Part shown: piece after piece, positions 15,998-24,833 of the stretch | How the letters are laid out: each line of letters starts with the position of its first letter | Position numbering within the stretch: position 1 is the first letter of the stretch | NCBI GenBank assembly: GCA_029945625.1 | Contig: JAQSCW010000010.1 | Location: forward strand, 186,001 to 250,000 | Reading direction: 5' to 3' | DNA: 64,000 nt | Source: a bacterium | GTDB taxonomy: Bacteria; Bacteroidota; Bacteroidia; B-17B0; Aurantibacillaceae | Program-made: the position numbers and the translations under genes | Notes under the pieces: model-generated | The model's database searches: none | The model's input: only the letters and a program-made list of their open reading frames with translations | What the model was told of the DNA's origin: nothing

Positions 15998-18900
15998 CTA
16001 TTCTTTAATCAATTTAATATTCCCCGAAACGTGTGTCACCCTCAGCACATAAATCCCATTCGCCAAAGCTTCCAAATTAATTTGATGCGTGCCAGTAGTA
16101 AGTTTATCAGAATAAACAATCTGGCCTAAAGCATTTAGAATCATTACCTCATTATCCGTATTCATTTCAATAGTTATTATTCCTGTATTTGGATTGGGAT
16201 AAAGTACAAGTCCTGAATTACTAATTTTTAATTCTTCATTTTTAATTAACGTGCAAGCATCCACACTTAAGCTGATACTTGCGTTATTACTGCAACCGTT
16301 AGCATCCATCCCAATAACTGCATACGTGGTAGTGGCACTTGGCGAAACAGTAATAGTTGCACCAACACCTCCCGGATTAAAAGTGTAGATCGAGGCACCA
16401 CTGGCTGTTAAAGTGGCGCTTTCACCAACACATAATAAACTATTAGTACTTGAAAGATTAATGATGGGTAATGGATTTACACTCACGGTTGAAACAGCAG
16501 TATTAGAACTAATACAACCGGCTGTACTTGTTCCTGCCACAGTGTAGCTCGAAGTAGCGCTAGGGTTAACGATTAAACTTCCTCCTTGTATGGTATAAGT
16601 GTTTGCCCCTGATGCTATAATTGTAAATGATTTACCCACACAAATACTGCCACTGTTTACAGTAATTGTAGGATGAACGGTACTCACTGTTATTGTGCTT
16701 ATGGCTGTATTTGAACTTATACAACCGGCAGCGCTTGCGCCTGTTGCCGAATAAGAGCTAGTAAGAATTGGGGAAACGACTGGCCCACTCGAATAAGTAT
16801 ACGTATTAGCTCCACTTGCCACCAGAGTAAAAGATTGCCCCAAACAAATAACACCACTGTTTATTGAAATGCTTGGTAAGGGATTAACACCTATGGTACT
16901 CACCACGCTATTAGAACAACCTGCTGCACTTGTACCAATAACTGTGTAAGAACTTGAACTGCTAGGGGTAACCACAGCTCCGCCTGAATAGGTATAGCTG
17001 TTAGCCCCACTGGCAACCAAAGTAAAAGATTGCCCCAAACAAATGCTGCCGCTGTTAACCGCAACACTTGGCAGAGGATTAACAGTAATACTAAATGTTT
17101 GCTGTGGCGACACACCGCAGGCATTGCCGGCCATGAGCGTAAACATTCCGGAAGTTACTGGCAGGGCAGTTATGGTATTTGTATTACTTGTAACAAAAGT
17201 TCCACCTGGCAAACTTAAGGTGTAATAATTTGCAGCATACGCCGGGGGAGTGTAAAAGGTTGCCGGAGTTCCTGCACAAATTAATGAAGAACCCGATAAG
17301 GATAAGGGTGGACTAGGGGGAGTGGTACATTGGTCGAATTTTACTAAAAATGCATCACGGTTTCCCGGCGAAATTACGCTTTGATGACTGCCAGCAGTTG
17401 CAATAACAGTATTTGTTCCTGTAAAGGTAAGTCCACACAAGTACACATGCCCTAATTTATCGGTAGCACAACCATTTCCGCCATCGGCGGATGCACCTCC
17501 GTAATAAGTTCCCCACTGCCGCACGCCGCTTGGATTAAATTTTGCTAAAAAAGCATCGGCTGCTACAACTCCAGTGCCTTGATAAAGGCCACCAAGCGAG
17601 TCCTGATAACCACCGGCATTGGCAATTGCAATGCCTGAGACTACAAAATTACTCGCAAAGGATTGTGTTTCTCCTGCGATGTAAACATTGTTGGAAGAGT
17701 CAACGACGCAAGAGTTAATTCTGTCCGGATAATTCCCCCCATAATAGGTGCCCCATAGCCGTGTACCTGATGGCGAGAACTTTACCAAAAATCCATCATC
17801 AGCGCCTTGATTAGCTAATTGGTGACTTAATGGAGTTGAAATGATTGTTCCTGTACTTGGTGGATTGTTTTCGGCATATCCCGCTAAATAAACATTCCCT
17901 ATAGCATCTGCCGCGCATACTTTACCTACTTCGTTTCCGCTGGTGCCATAATAAGTACCCCATTGTCTCACCCCATTACTATTAAATTTAACTAGGCAGG
18001 CATCAGTACCCTGACTTACAATTGTTCCTCCAAACACTGGCTGATGACTTCCCGGAGTAGCTATTGCAGTATTTGATGTTGAACCTAGATAAGTACCTGC
18101 TATAAAAACGTTTCCGGCAACATCGGTACAACAAGATGCAGGTGAAATACCATAGTAAGTTCCCCATTGCCTTACACCGGAAGAGTTGAATTTTACTAAA
18201 AACCCATCAGAACCAATGGATGTCGCCTGATGACTTCCCGGTGTTGCAATAATTGTGTTTGAATAAGCTGAAGCGACCCCACACAAATATGCATTTCCAT
18301 TAATATCTGTTGTACAGCCATAACCATACTCGTTAGAAACCCCTCCATAATATGTTCCCCATTGTATTAACCCACTATTACTAAATTTTATCAGGAAAGC
18401 ATCGTAGCCTCCACTATAATTACTTTGATGACTGCCTACGGTAGAAATGTTTGAAGTTGTGGTTGAATTTGTATTGCCTGCAACAAATATATTTCCTGAA
18501 GGATCTATGGCGCAACCGTTAATAACATCATCGCCAAGTCCGCCGCAATATGTGCCCCAAAGCCGTACGCCATTTGCATCAAATTTCACCAAAAAACCAT
18601 CGAGGGAATATAATGGGCCAATATTTGTTGATTGATGACTGCCCAGGGTAGCAATAAGAGTGCTAGTACCTGTGTTAGTATAGCCGGCCATAAATACATT
18701 TCCATTTGCATCTGTAACACAACATGTAGCTCTGTCGTCACCCGCTATGTTTGGGCCACTACCTCCATAATAGGTCCCCCAGAGCCTTGTAACAGGATCA
18801 ATGATCAGTTCAAAATTGGGATTATAGTTTTCAACTTCAAAACTTAGAATCCAATCTAGTTCGTGTTTTGTTACAACCCATTTTGCTTTTAATAGCCTGT

Positions 18901-19579
18901 CGTTTTGATAAACCAATGGCGCCCCTTCCTGAACTTTTCCCAAGGGGGTATTTAATATTAAAGATCCATCCGGCTGCGAAATTATTTCAGCTCCTTCAAC
19001 TTTTAGCTGTATCTGCTTGTAGTCAGTGTTAGGGGCAACAATGTAATCATGCTTCAGTTGGCCGTTTTTTTCATAATAATGAAGATTTATGCCATTGTAC
19101 AAATTTTTTAGGGTAACGCCTTTGTAACTAATCACATTAAGAGCTACCTTGGGACTACTTTCCGCACAATAGTTGTTATGACCAGGAAGAGCCTCATCCT
19201 CGGCTTTGATAAAAGTCTTATTGCAGTTTAGCCAGTTTAAATCAATCCGGTAGATAGTTTGTTGGTCGGGTTCAGATCGCTTTTCCTTTGTTTTCGGATC
19301 CTCCGTTTCTTTGTAACTATCTATTCTGTACAATTGATAACTTACGCCGGTGTTCTTGATGTGCACAGCCATGTTGCCGGTCATCACACCATACAATACA
19401 TCAGGTCGTGGTTTATTATTTTGATCGTGTACCTGTCCTTTGTTTTCAGTAAAGGCAATGCCTGAGCTTTGTTGTTTAAAACCCGGACTAGTTTTTGAAA
19501 AAGCAGACGCGGAGAGAATCCAACACATTGCCAATACGGGAATTGATTTTGGGGTAATAGTGCAGTAGAATTTTGTCAT
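15998..19579 (-). CDS. SBBP-repeat T9SS cargo protein
   Basis: A 1193-residue secreted protein. Signal peptide about 1-28; then a DUF7948-like N-terminal domain (GIAFTENKGQVHDQNNKPRP, about 40-265); seven SBBP-type beta-propeller-like repeats each containing WGTYYGG, DANGNVFMAGYT and DGFLVKF variants (about 265-760); then four to five Ig/PKD-like repeats of about 80 residues with GSICLGQSFTLVASGANTYT (about 770-1105); and a C-terminal type A sorting domain (LVLYPNPNTGIITIEMN ... KLIKE) for export by the type IX secretion system. It is probably cell-surface or released; adhesion or ligand binding is inference. The repeats are visible at DNA level, so length may vary between strains. Monocistronic with its own terminator. 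Confidence 0.88.
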   Translation of the reverse strand: MTKFYCTITPKSIPVLAMCWILSASAFSKTSPGFKQQSSGIAFTENKGQVHDQNNKPRPDVLYGVMTGNMAVHIKNTGVSYQLYRIDSYKETEDPKTKEKRSEPDQQTIYRIDLNWLNCNKTFIKAEDEALPGHNNYCAESSPKVALNVISYKGVTLKNLYNGINLHYYEKNGQLKHDYIVAPNTDYKQIQLKVEGAEIISQPDGSLILNTPLGKVQEGAPLVYQNDRLLKAKWVVTKHELDWILSFEVENYNPNFELIIDPVTRLWGTYYGGSGPNIAGDDRATCCVTDANGNVFMAGYTNTGTSTLIATLGSHQSTNIGPLYSLDGFLVKFDANGVRLWGTYCGGLGDDVINGCAIDPSGNIFVAGNTNSTTTSNISTVGSHQSNYSGGYDAFLIKFSNSGLIQWGTYYGGVSNEYGYGCTTDINGNAYLCGVASAYSNTIIATPGSHQATSIGSDGFLVKFNSSGVRQWGTYYGISPASCCTDVAGNVFIAGTYLGSTSNTAIATPGSHQPVFGGTIVSQGTDACLVKFNSNGVRQWGTYYGTSGNEVGKVCAADAIGNVYLAGYAENNPPSTGTIISTPLSHQLANQGADDGFLVKFSPSGTRLWGTYYGGNYPDRINSCVVDSSNNVYIAGETQSFASNFVVSGIAIANAGGYQDSLGGLYQGTGVVAADAFLAKFNPSGVRQWGTYYGGASADGGNGCATDKLGHVYLCGLTFTGTNTVIATAGSHQSVISPGNRDAFLVKFDQCTTPPSPPLSLSGSSLICAGTPATFYTPPAYAANYYTLSLPGGTFVTSNTNTITALPVTSGMFTLMAGNACGVSPQQTFSITVNPLPSVAVNSGSICLGQSFTLVASGANSYTYSGGAVVTPSSSSSYTVIGTSAAGCSNSVVSTIGVNPLPSISINSGVICLGQSFTLVASGANTYTYSSGPVVSPILTSSYSATGASAAGCISSNTAISTITVSTVHPTITVNSGSICVGKSFTIIASGANTYTIQGGSLIVNPSATSSYTVAGTSTAGCISSNTAVSTVSVNPLPIINLSSTNSLLCVGESATLTASGASIYTFNPGGVGATITVSPSATTTYAVIGMDANGCSNNASISLSVDACTLIKNEELKISNSGLVLYPNPNTGIITIEMNTDNEVMILNALGQIVYSDKLTTGTHQINLEALANGIYVLRVTHVSGNIKLIKE

Positions 19580-19686
19580 ACGATTGGGCTATTAATTTAT
19601 ACTAAATGTACATCTTTTTTAGATGCAGGCTTGGTCCGCATGAAAAATATAGATCAATCAGGAATTCACAATGCAATTTATAACAA

Positions 19687-19720
19687 CAAAAAAACCCCAA
19701 CAGTTCTGTTGAGGTTTTTA
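19687..19720 (-). terminator. Intrinsic terminator after ahcY
   Basis: Minus strand AAAACCTCAACAG, loop AA, CTGTTGGGGTTTT then TTTGTTG: a 13-bp stem with one G-U pair and a T-run, about 45 bases past the ahcY stop. It is a near-exact duplicate of the terminator at 15864-15897 (33 of 34 bases). Confidence 0.8.
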
Positions 19721-19763
19721 AAATAGAGTTAAAGGTCTGAAACAAGTTCAGCAGGACACTCGG

Positions 19764-21080
19764 CTAGTATCTGTAGGCATCCGATTTAAATGGACCTTCT
19801 ACTTTTACACCAATATAATCAGCTTGCTCTTTATTTAAAGTATCTAATTCAACACCAATTTTTGAAAGGTGCAAACGCGCCACTTTCTCATCTAAAATTT
19901 TTGGTAACACATATACTTTCTTTTCGTAAGCAGCGGTGTTTGTCCATAATTCCAATTGAGCAAGGGTTTGATTTGTAAATGAATTACTCATTACAAAACT
20001 TGGATGTCCTGTGGCACAACCCAAATTCACCAAGCGACCTTCGGCTAATACAATTATGTCTTTTCCTTTGATGGTGTATTTATCAACCTGTGGTTTAATG
20101 ACATCTTTGCTGGCGCCATAGGTTTTGTTTAACCATGCCATGTCAATTTCGGTATCAAAGTGACCGATATTACAAACAATAGCACCATGTTTCATTTTTT
20201 CAAAATGACGTCCTACAACAATGTCCTTGTTACCAGTAGTAGTTACAATAATATCGGCGATGCCGCATACATTGTCCATTTTTTGTACCTGATAACCATC
20301 CATTGCAGCTTGTAAAGCACAAATAGGATCAATTTCTGTTACAATCACACGCACACCTTGTGAAGACAAAGATTGCGCAGAGCCTTTTCCAACATCACCG
20401 TAACCGGCCACCACAGCCACTTTTCCGGCTAACATAATATCGGTAGCTCTGCGAATGGCATCAACTAATGATTCGCGGCAACCGTATTTATTGTCAAACT
20501 TAGATTTAGTAACAGAGTCATTCACGTTAATTGCAGGTAACAATAAGGTACCTTTTGCCATACGCTCATATAAACGGTGAACACCTGTAGTGGTTTCTTC
20601 CGAAAGACCTTTAATTCCGGCAGCCAATTCAGGGAACTGATCAAATACCATATTGGTAAGATCGCCACCATCATCAAGAATCATGTTTAAAGGCTTGCGA
20701 TCTTCGCCAAACCATAATGTTTGCTCAATGCACCAGTCAAATTCTTCAGCAGTCATCCCCTTCCATGCATATACCTGAAAACCGGCAGCAGCAATAGCGG
20801 CGGCAGCGTGATCTTGTGTGGAGAAAATATTACAAGAACTCCAGGTTACTTCTGCACCCAGTTCTTTTAAAGTTTCAATTAACACGGCAGTTTGGATGGT
20901 CATGTGCAGACAACCTGCAATACGAGCACCTTTCAGCGGTTTTGCTGCGCCATATTCTTTTCGTAATGCCATTAAGCCGGGCATTTCTTCTTCGGCCAAT
21001 TTAATTTCTTTGCGACCCCATTCTGCCAATGAGATATCTTTTACTTTGTACGCGGTGTACTTGGTTGCTGTTACTGACAT
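19764..21080 (-). CDS. ahcY: Adenosylhomocysteinase
   Basis: Hydrolyses S-adenosylhomocysteine to adenosine and homocysteine, clearing the product of SAM-dependent methylation. 438 residues, full length. The Rossmann NAD+-binding loop [13 protein letters not shown] is intact, as are the [18 protein letters not shown] active-site stretch and the terminal KSDAYRY, where the K and Y bind the cofactor of the partner subunit. Cytoplasmic. It has its own promoter and terminator, so it is a single-gene unit; it is divergent from the PPTase gene with only 72 bases between starts, so the two promoters must share that spacer. Confidence 0.97.
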   Translation of the reverse strand: MSVTATKYTAYKVKDISLAEWGRKEIKLAEEEMPGLMALRKEYGAAKPLKGARIAGCLHMTIQTAVLIETLKELGAEVTWSSCNIFSTQDHAAAAIAAAGFQVYAWKGMTAEEFDWCIEQTLWFGEDRKPLNMILDDGGDLTNMVFDQFPELAAGIKGLSEETTTGVHRLYERMAKGTLLLPAINVNDSVTKSKFDNKYGCRESLVDAIRRATDIMLAGKVAVVAGYGDVGKGSAQSLSSQGVRVIVTEIDPICALQAAMDGYQVQKMDNVCGIADIIVTTTGNKDIVVGRHFEKMKHGAIVCNIGHFDTEIDMAWLNKTYGASKDVIKPQVDKYTIKGKDIIVLAEGRLVNLGCATGHPSFVMSNSFTNQTLAQLELWTNTAAYEKKVYVLPKILDEKVARLHLSKIGVELDTLNKEQADYIGVKVEGPFKSDAYRY

Positions 21081-21113
21081 ATTATCTATTATTATTTATT
21101 TTTTTAAGGATTA

Positions 21114-21143
21114 CAAAGATATTCATAAGTTTGTAATTCTCAA
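21114..21143 (-). promoter_or_regulatory. Bacteroidota-type promoter for ahcY
   Basis: Minus strand TTG (21143-21141), a 19-nt spacer, then TATCTTTG (21121-21114), an exact TAnnTTTG match. The start of transcription would be near 21107, giving a leader of about 27 nt. Confidence 0.7.
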
Positions 21144-21152
21144 CTATTTAAT

Positions 21153-21725
21153 TTGTTATCCGTCCGTCAAATAAACGCTCATATTCGGATCGGATCACTC
21201 GATTTGGCCGCCTTCGCAAAGGAACAGGGCATTACCCTAAAACGCGACATTGAACGGGCCGGCAGCCGGCGCCTTTTAGCCGAAATGTTAAAAACGGAGG
21301 ATTTTACGCTGTGTTATACAGACTTAAACAAGCCTTATTTGCAGAACCGGGCCGAGCATATGTCCATTTCTCACTCGCACGATAAACTGGTGATTATAAC
21401 CAATACAAAGGAGAGCACGGGCATTGACATTGAGCTGATTCGCGATAAAGTGTTAAAAATTCAACATAAATTTTTGAGTGCCTCTGAGTTGGGGTATGCC
21501 AAAGATGATGTGGATAAACTCCTTACGATTTGGGCCGCTAAGGAAGCCATGTTTAAAGCCTATGGGAAAAAGGATTTGGAATTCGCCCAACACATCAGGG
21601 TTGAAAATTTTGAGACCTCAACGCTATATGGTGAGATAAAAATTGACGACTTTCACACACGGTATAATTTAGCGTCGGAAACAATAGATGCCTACAGAAT
21701 GGTATACATTTTAAATGAAATTTAA
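21153..21725 (+). CDS. 4'-phosphopantetheinyl transferase, Sfp type
   Basis: Transfers the phosphopantetheine arm of CoA to a serine of carrier proteins. 190 residues with the family blocks SISHSHD, GIDIELIRDKV (Mg2+-binding Asp/Glu) and IWAAKEAMFKAYGKK. It starts at a TTG (21153); no better in-frame ATG precedes the conserved region. It overlaps the next gene by 11 bases (its stop lies inside the GGGPS start), so the two are translationally coupled. The acyl carrier protein encoded at 2498 is a plausible substrate; secondary-metabolite carriers are an alternative. Confidence 0.85.
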   Translation: MLSVRQINAHIRIGSLDLAAFAKEQGITLKRDIERAGSRRLLAEMLKTEDFTLCYTDLNKPYLQNRAEHMSISHSHDKLVIITNTKESTGIDIELIRDKVLKIQHKFLSASELGYAKDDVDKLLTIWAAKEAMFKAYGKKDLEFAQHIRVENFETSTLYGEIKIDDFHTRYNLASETIDAYRMVYILNEI

Positions 21726-22431
21726 AAAGATCATAAATCAACTGATTGCACGTAAAGGTCCACTCTTAGCGGTTCTCATCGATCCTGATAAATTTAATCC
21801 GGAGCTGATTATACTTGCGGGCAAATCAAACGTGAGTTGTTTTTTAATTGGAGGCAGCGCCCTCGAAAAGGGAGATGTGACTAAAACCATTTTAGCTATT
21901 AAAAAACTTTCCAGGTTGCCTCTTATTTTGTTTCCGGGCGATGAAACACAATTGTCGAAATATGCCGACGGACTTTTACTCTTAAGTTTGCTTTCGGGAA
22001 GAAACCCCGATTACCTTATAGAAAAACACATTGTAGCGGCTCCGATTATTAAAAGAATGAAATTGAAATTTTTATCCACGGCTTATTTGCTGATAGGAGA
22101 AGGAAAAACATCGAGTACACAAAGAGTCACCAATACGGTTCCGCTCCATCCCTCAAAAAAAACCTATATCCTTAACACAGCCATTGCCGCAGAACAATTG
22201 GGTTTTAAAGCCATTTACCTGGAAGCAGGGAGCGGATCCAGCTCCATTATTTCACCGAATCTGGTTTCAAAAATAAAGAAACAAACCTCCTTGCCCATTA
22301 TTGTGGGAGGAGGAATTGATTCCTCAGAAAAGGCAAAAAAAATAATTAAGGCCGGAGCAAACATGGTGGTTATTGGTAATGCCCTTGAAAAAAATATACA
22401 TTTATTAACTGAAATCAGTGATTGCTTTTAG
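21715..22431 (+). CDS. GGGPS-family prenylglyceryl phosphate synthase
   Basis: Ether-bond-forming TIM-barrel enzyme that joins a polyprenyl diphosphate to glycerol-1-phosphate. 238 residues with signatures VLIDPDKF (metal and G1P binding), the SGRNPDYLI loop, YLEAGSGS and IVGGGIDSSEKA (phosphate binding). This is the Bacteroidota (group II) branch of geranylgeranylglyceryl phosphate synthases; in this phylum the exact prenyl chain and end lipid are not well settled. Starts inside the PPTase gene and overlaps no other gene; followed by the ThiE-like gene after 13 bases. Confidence 0.88.
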   Translation: MKFKKIINQLIARKGPLLAVLIDPDKFNPELIILAGKSNVSCFLIGGSALEKGDVTKTILAIKKLSRLPLILFPGDETQLSKYADGLLLLSLLSGRNPDYLIEKHIVAAPIIKRMKLKFLSTAYLLIGEGKTSSTQRVTNTVPLHPSKKTYILNTAIAAEQLGFKAIYLEAGSGSSSIISPNLVSKIKKQTSLPIIVGGGIDSSEKAKKIIKAGANMVVIGNALEKNIHLLTEISDCF

Positions 22432-22444
22432 GCAATCTGTCCCT

Positions 22445-23077
22445 ATGAAACTTCTTGTTATAACTCCTTCAAAAGATGTGCCGGACGAACAGACACTCGT
22501 GACCAAAATGTTTGAGAGCGGGTTAACTACCCTCCATTTGCGAAAGCCCCGACACTCCACCAAACAAATGGCGGAGTACTTGAAAGAGATCCCCGCGCAT
22601 TTTCACAACCGCATTGTGATCCACTCGCATCATAACCTGGCCTTAAAATTTAACTTAAAGGGAATTCACTTGAGTAAAAATCATTTGTCGAAAAACTGGC
22701 GGTATTGGTTCATACGTTTCCGTTTAAAATTACGTTTTCAGCAAACTTCAAAAAGTCGCTCGTATGCGCGCTTGCAACAGGTGTATAATACAGAGGAACA
22801 AAATTTTAATTATTTTTTGATTGGCACTATGTTTAATAATATGACAGGTGATTTGTACAGTGGTTTTTATGAGGACGGCGTAATTGCGGCAAATAAAAAC
22901 TGCGGCAAAAAACTGGTGGCGCGCGGGGGAACTACACCCGCTACTATTATTAAGGCTGTGAAGTTTGGTTTTTACGGCATCGCTTTTAATTCGTATTTGT
23001 GGAACGCCGAGATGCCTTATGAAAATTTTCAAAAAATTCTGGAGGAGTTCAAAAAGAATAAGATCGATTTTGACTGA
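22445..23077 (+). CDS. ThiE/TenI-like TIM-barrel protein, degenerate
   Basis: A 210-residue protein resembling thiamine phosphate synthase in overall order: LLVITPSK at the N-terminus, LHLRKPRHSTKQM, IHSHHNLAL, GIHLSKNH, and VARGGTTPATIIKAVKFGFY followed by GIAFNSYLW. Key ThiE motifs are altered: the usual GVHLGQxD reads GIHLSKNH and GPIFxTxTK reads GTMFNNMTGDLYSG, so pyrophosphate/Mg2+ binding is probably changed. It may not make thiamine phosphate. ATG 22445 chosen because MKLLVITPSK is the natural N-terminus. It shares a TGATG junction with pnuC. Confidence 0.65.
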   Translation: MKLLVITPSKDVPDEQTLVTKMFESGLTTLHLRKPRHSTKQMAEYLKEIPAHFHNRIVIHSHHNLALKFNLKGIHLSKNHLSKNWRYWFIRFRLKLRFQQTSKSRSYARLQQVYNTEEQNFNYFLIGTMFNNMTGDLYSGFYEDGVIAANKNCGKKLVARGGTTPATIIKAVKFGFYGIAFNSYLWNAEMPYENFQKILEEFKKNKIDFD

Positions 23078-23628
23078 TGTCAGTATTAGGCATCATAGCT
23101 TTTATATCCGGTACTTTAGGCGTATGGCTCACCATTAAACAATCTATCTTTTGCTGGCCCATGGCCCTAATCAGTGTGGTGGCGGGTGGCATTGATTTTT
23201 ATTTTTCGAGACTCTACGGTGACATGTCCTTGCAGGTCTTTTACTTTTTTGCAGGCATTTACGGTTGGTTTTATTGGAATAAAAATAAAGGACTGAATTT
23301 TGTGGCGTCGCCTGTTCCCTATTCATGGATTCCTATTTTGATCATTGTTACCTTGCTTCAGTTTAGTTTGTATTATTATTTGCTAATTTATTTCAAAGGC
23401 GCGCGTCCCTTATTAGACGCGGTACTCACAGCGGGCAGTTTAACCACTACCTTTATGATGACAAAAAAGTGGATAGAGAACTGGCTCATTTGGGTGCTTA
23501 TTGACGGCACCTACATTGTTTTGTATGCACTCAGCGATTTGTGGTTGTATGGCGCTTTGTATTTAATTTTTGCCGGCATGGCATTTTACGGATGGTTATC
23601 ATGGAAGAAAACAAAATTATCCGTATAG
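23077..23628 (+). CDS. pnuC: PnuC-family nicotinamide riboside/vitamin transporter
   Basis: Inner-membrane SWEET-like transporter of 183 residues with about seven hydrophobic segments. Family signatures: GVWLTIKQSIFCWPMALISV near the N-terminus and NWLIWVLIDGTYIVLYA near the C-terminus. Because the next gene is an NadR-type ribosylnicotinamide kinase overlapping by 28 bases, nicotinamide riboside is the best guess for the substrate; PnuT-type thiamine transport is the alternative given the ThiE-like gene upstream. No TPP riboswitch could fit: the preceding gene ends at its start codon. Confidence 0.88.
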   Translation: MSVLGIIAFISGTLGVWLTIKQSIFCWPMALISVVAGGIDFYFSRLYGDMSLQVFYFFAGIYGWFYWNKNKGLNFVASPVPYSWIPILIIVTLLQFSLYYYLLIYFKGARPLLDAVLTAGSLTTTFMMTKKWIENWLIWVLIDGTYIVLYALSDLWLYGALYLIFAGMAFYGWLSWKKTKLSV

Positions 23629-24128
23629 GAGTTATAGGAGCCGAAAGTACGGGGAAGACGCTGCTCTGCGAGGCATTAGCCAAGCATTACGAAACCGTTT
23701 GGGTTCCTGAATTTGCCAGAGAATATTTTAATGATTCGTCTATTTATGTTTATACCGCAAACGACCTGGTAAACATTGCCAAACGACAATTAGAACTGGA
23801 AGTTGAATGCGAAAAAAAAGCAAAGAAGTATTTATTTTGTGATACCACGCTCATCACCCTGAAGATTTGGGCAGAATTGGAGTTTGAAAGCATACCGGGT
23901 TTTATTGAAGAACATCTTTCAAAAATAAAATACCATCATTATTTGATCACTAACAATGATCTGGCCTGGGTAGAGGATGACTTGCGGCAAAATAAATTTG
24001 ACCGTGATGTAATTTTGGAAATGAATATAAATGAGGTGAAAAAATTGGGCGGGGCTTATGGCTTGATATCAGGGACGCAAGAACAAAGGCTGGAATCTGC
24101 CATTCTAACAATCGATCAACTAGCATAG
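23601..24128 (+). CDS. NadR-type ribosylnicotinamide kinase domain protein
   Basis: A 175-residue P-loop kinase corresponding to the C-terminal domain of NadR alone. Walker A is GAESTGKT, followed by the VPEFAREYF motif typical of this group. It would phosphorylate nicotinamide riboside to NMN, trapping the vitamin brought in by PnuC. The ATG at 23601 gives a start just before the P-loop strand and lies inside the pnuC coding region (28-base overlap), so synthesis of the two is coupled. No adenylyltransferase or DNA-binding domain is fused. Confidence 0.85.
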   Translation: MEENKIIRIGVIGAESTGKTLLCEALAKHYETVWVPEFAREYFNDSSIYVYTANDLVNIAKRQLELEVECEKKAKKYLFCDTTLITLKIWAELEFESIPGFIEEHLSKIKYHHYLITNNDLAWVEDDLRQNKFDRDVILEMNINEVKKLGGAYGLISGTQEQRLESAILTIDQLA

Positions 24129-24287
24129 ATATTTTTTACACCTCAAACACTCAGTGAAATAAATATTTCTGAATTTCCCCCAGAGGCTTACACCTATGAT
24201 TTGTAAACAGAAAAGAATTCTTTCAAGGGAATTTCTTTAAATCGGGGTAGTTAGAAATTAAATTAATCTTAATACAGCGATTTGTTT

Positions 24288-24701
24288 TCAAACAGCAAAC
24301 TCACCCAGTTCGCACAGCCTCACAAATTCTTTTTCTGTAACTTTTCCAACGCTTAATCGTTGAAGCCGAACAAGGTCCATGTTATTTAAGATGGGGTCGT
24401 TTTTTATTTGCACGAGGGAAACCGGCTTATTTAGATCTTTAACAGGCGCAAAATCCACACAGAGCCAGGCGGGTTCTGCGGTGGTGGGGTCTTGGTATGC
24501 TTCCTTCACCACTTTAGCAATACCCACAATAGCGAGTCCCACATTGCTGTGATAAAAAAAGGCCAAATCTCCTTTTTTCATGTCCCGCAAATTATTTCGG
24601 GCCGCGTAATTTCGTACGCCCGTCCATTGGGTCTTTTTGTCCTTTTTAAATTGCTCCCAGCTGTAAGCCGAAGGTTCTGATTTAATGAGCCAGTATGCCA
24701 T
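24288..24701 (-). CDS. EVE domain protein
   Basis: A 137-residue single-domain protein of the EVE (PUA-like) family, which binds modified nucleobases in DNA or RNA. Signatures: MAYWLIKSEPSAYSWEQF at the N-terminus, WTGVRNYAARNNLRDMKKGD and FFYHSN. Cytoplasmic and free-standing, as is common outside defence islands; no restriction or defence genes neighbour it here. Its upstream region holds the nested inverted repeat at 24723-24783, which could influence its expression. The 159 bases between it and the convergent NadR-like gene show nothing I can assign. Confidence 0.9.
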   Translation of the reverse strand: MAYWLIKSEPSAYSWEQFKKDKKTQWTGVRNYAARNNLRDMKKGDLAFFYHSNVGLAIVGIAKVVKEAYQDPTTAEPAWLCVDFAPVKDLNKPVSLVQIKNDPILNNMDLVRLQRLSVGKVTEKEFVRLCELGEFAV

Positions 24702-24722
24702 TTTCGTTGATAACGCGTTAGT

Positions 24723-24783
24723 AAATGCTTATCCTAAATAGAATCGAATTCTCGATTCTACGATGTATTAATTGTAAGCATTT
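24723..24783. repeat. Nested inverted repeat upstream of EVE gene
   Basis: Outer arms AAATGCTTA (24723-24731) and TAAGCATTT (24775-24783) are perfect 9-bp complements; nested inside is a second perfect 9-bp hairpin TAGAATCGA, loop ATTC, TCGATTCTA (24739-24760). There is no T-run, so it is not an ordinary terminator. It could be a small palindromic mobile element, an operator, or a cruciform. Confidence 0.55.
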
Positions 24784-24833
24784 CCTTACCATATTTAGGG
24801 AAGAAATACTAACAATTACTATATCGGGATAAA

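Noticed and set aside
15998..19579. SBBP and Ig-like repeat DNA as a tandem-repeat or CRISPR-like array
   Set aside because: The periodic DNA is explained by in-frame protein repeats within one intact gene.
22418..23077. Thiamine pyrophosphate riboswitch ahead of the ThiE-like or pnuC gene
   Set aside because: Gaps are 13 bases or negative, so there is no leader to hold an aptamer, and no CTGAGA-type core is seen.
24288..24701. EVE gene as part of a defence island
   Set aside because: Neighbours are NAD salvage and ATP synthase genes; no restriction, nuclease or other defence gene is near.
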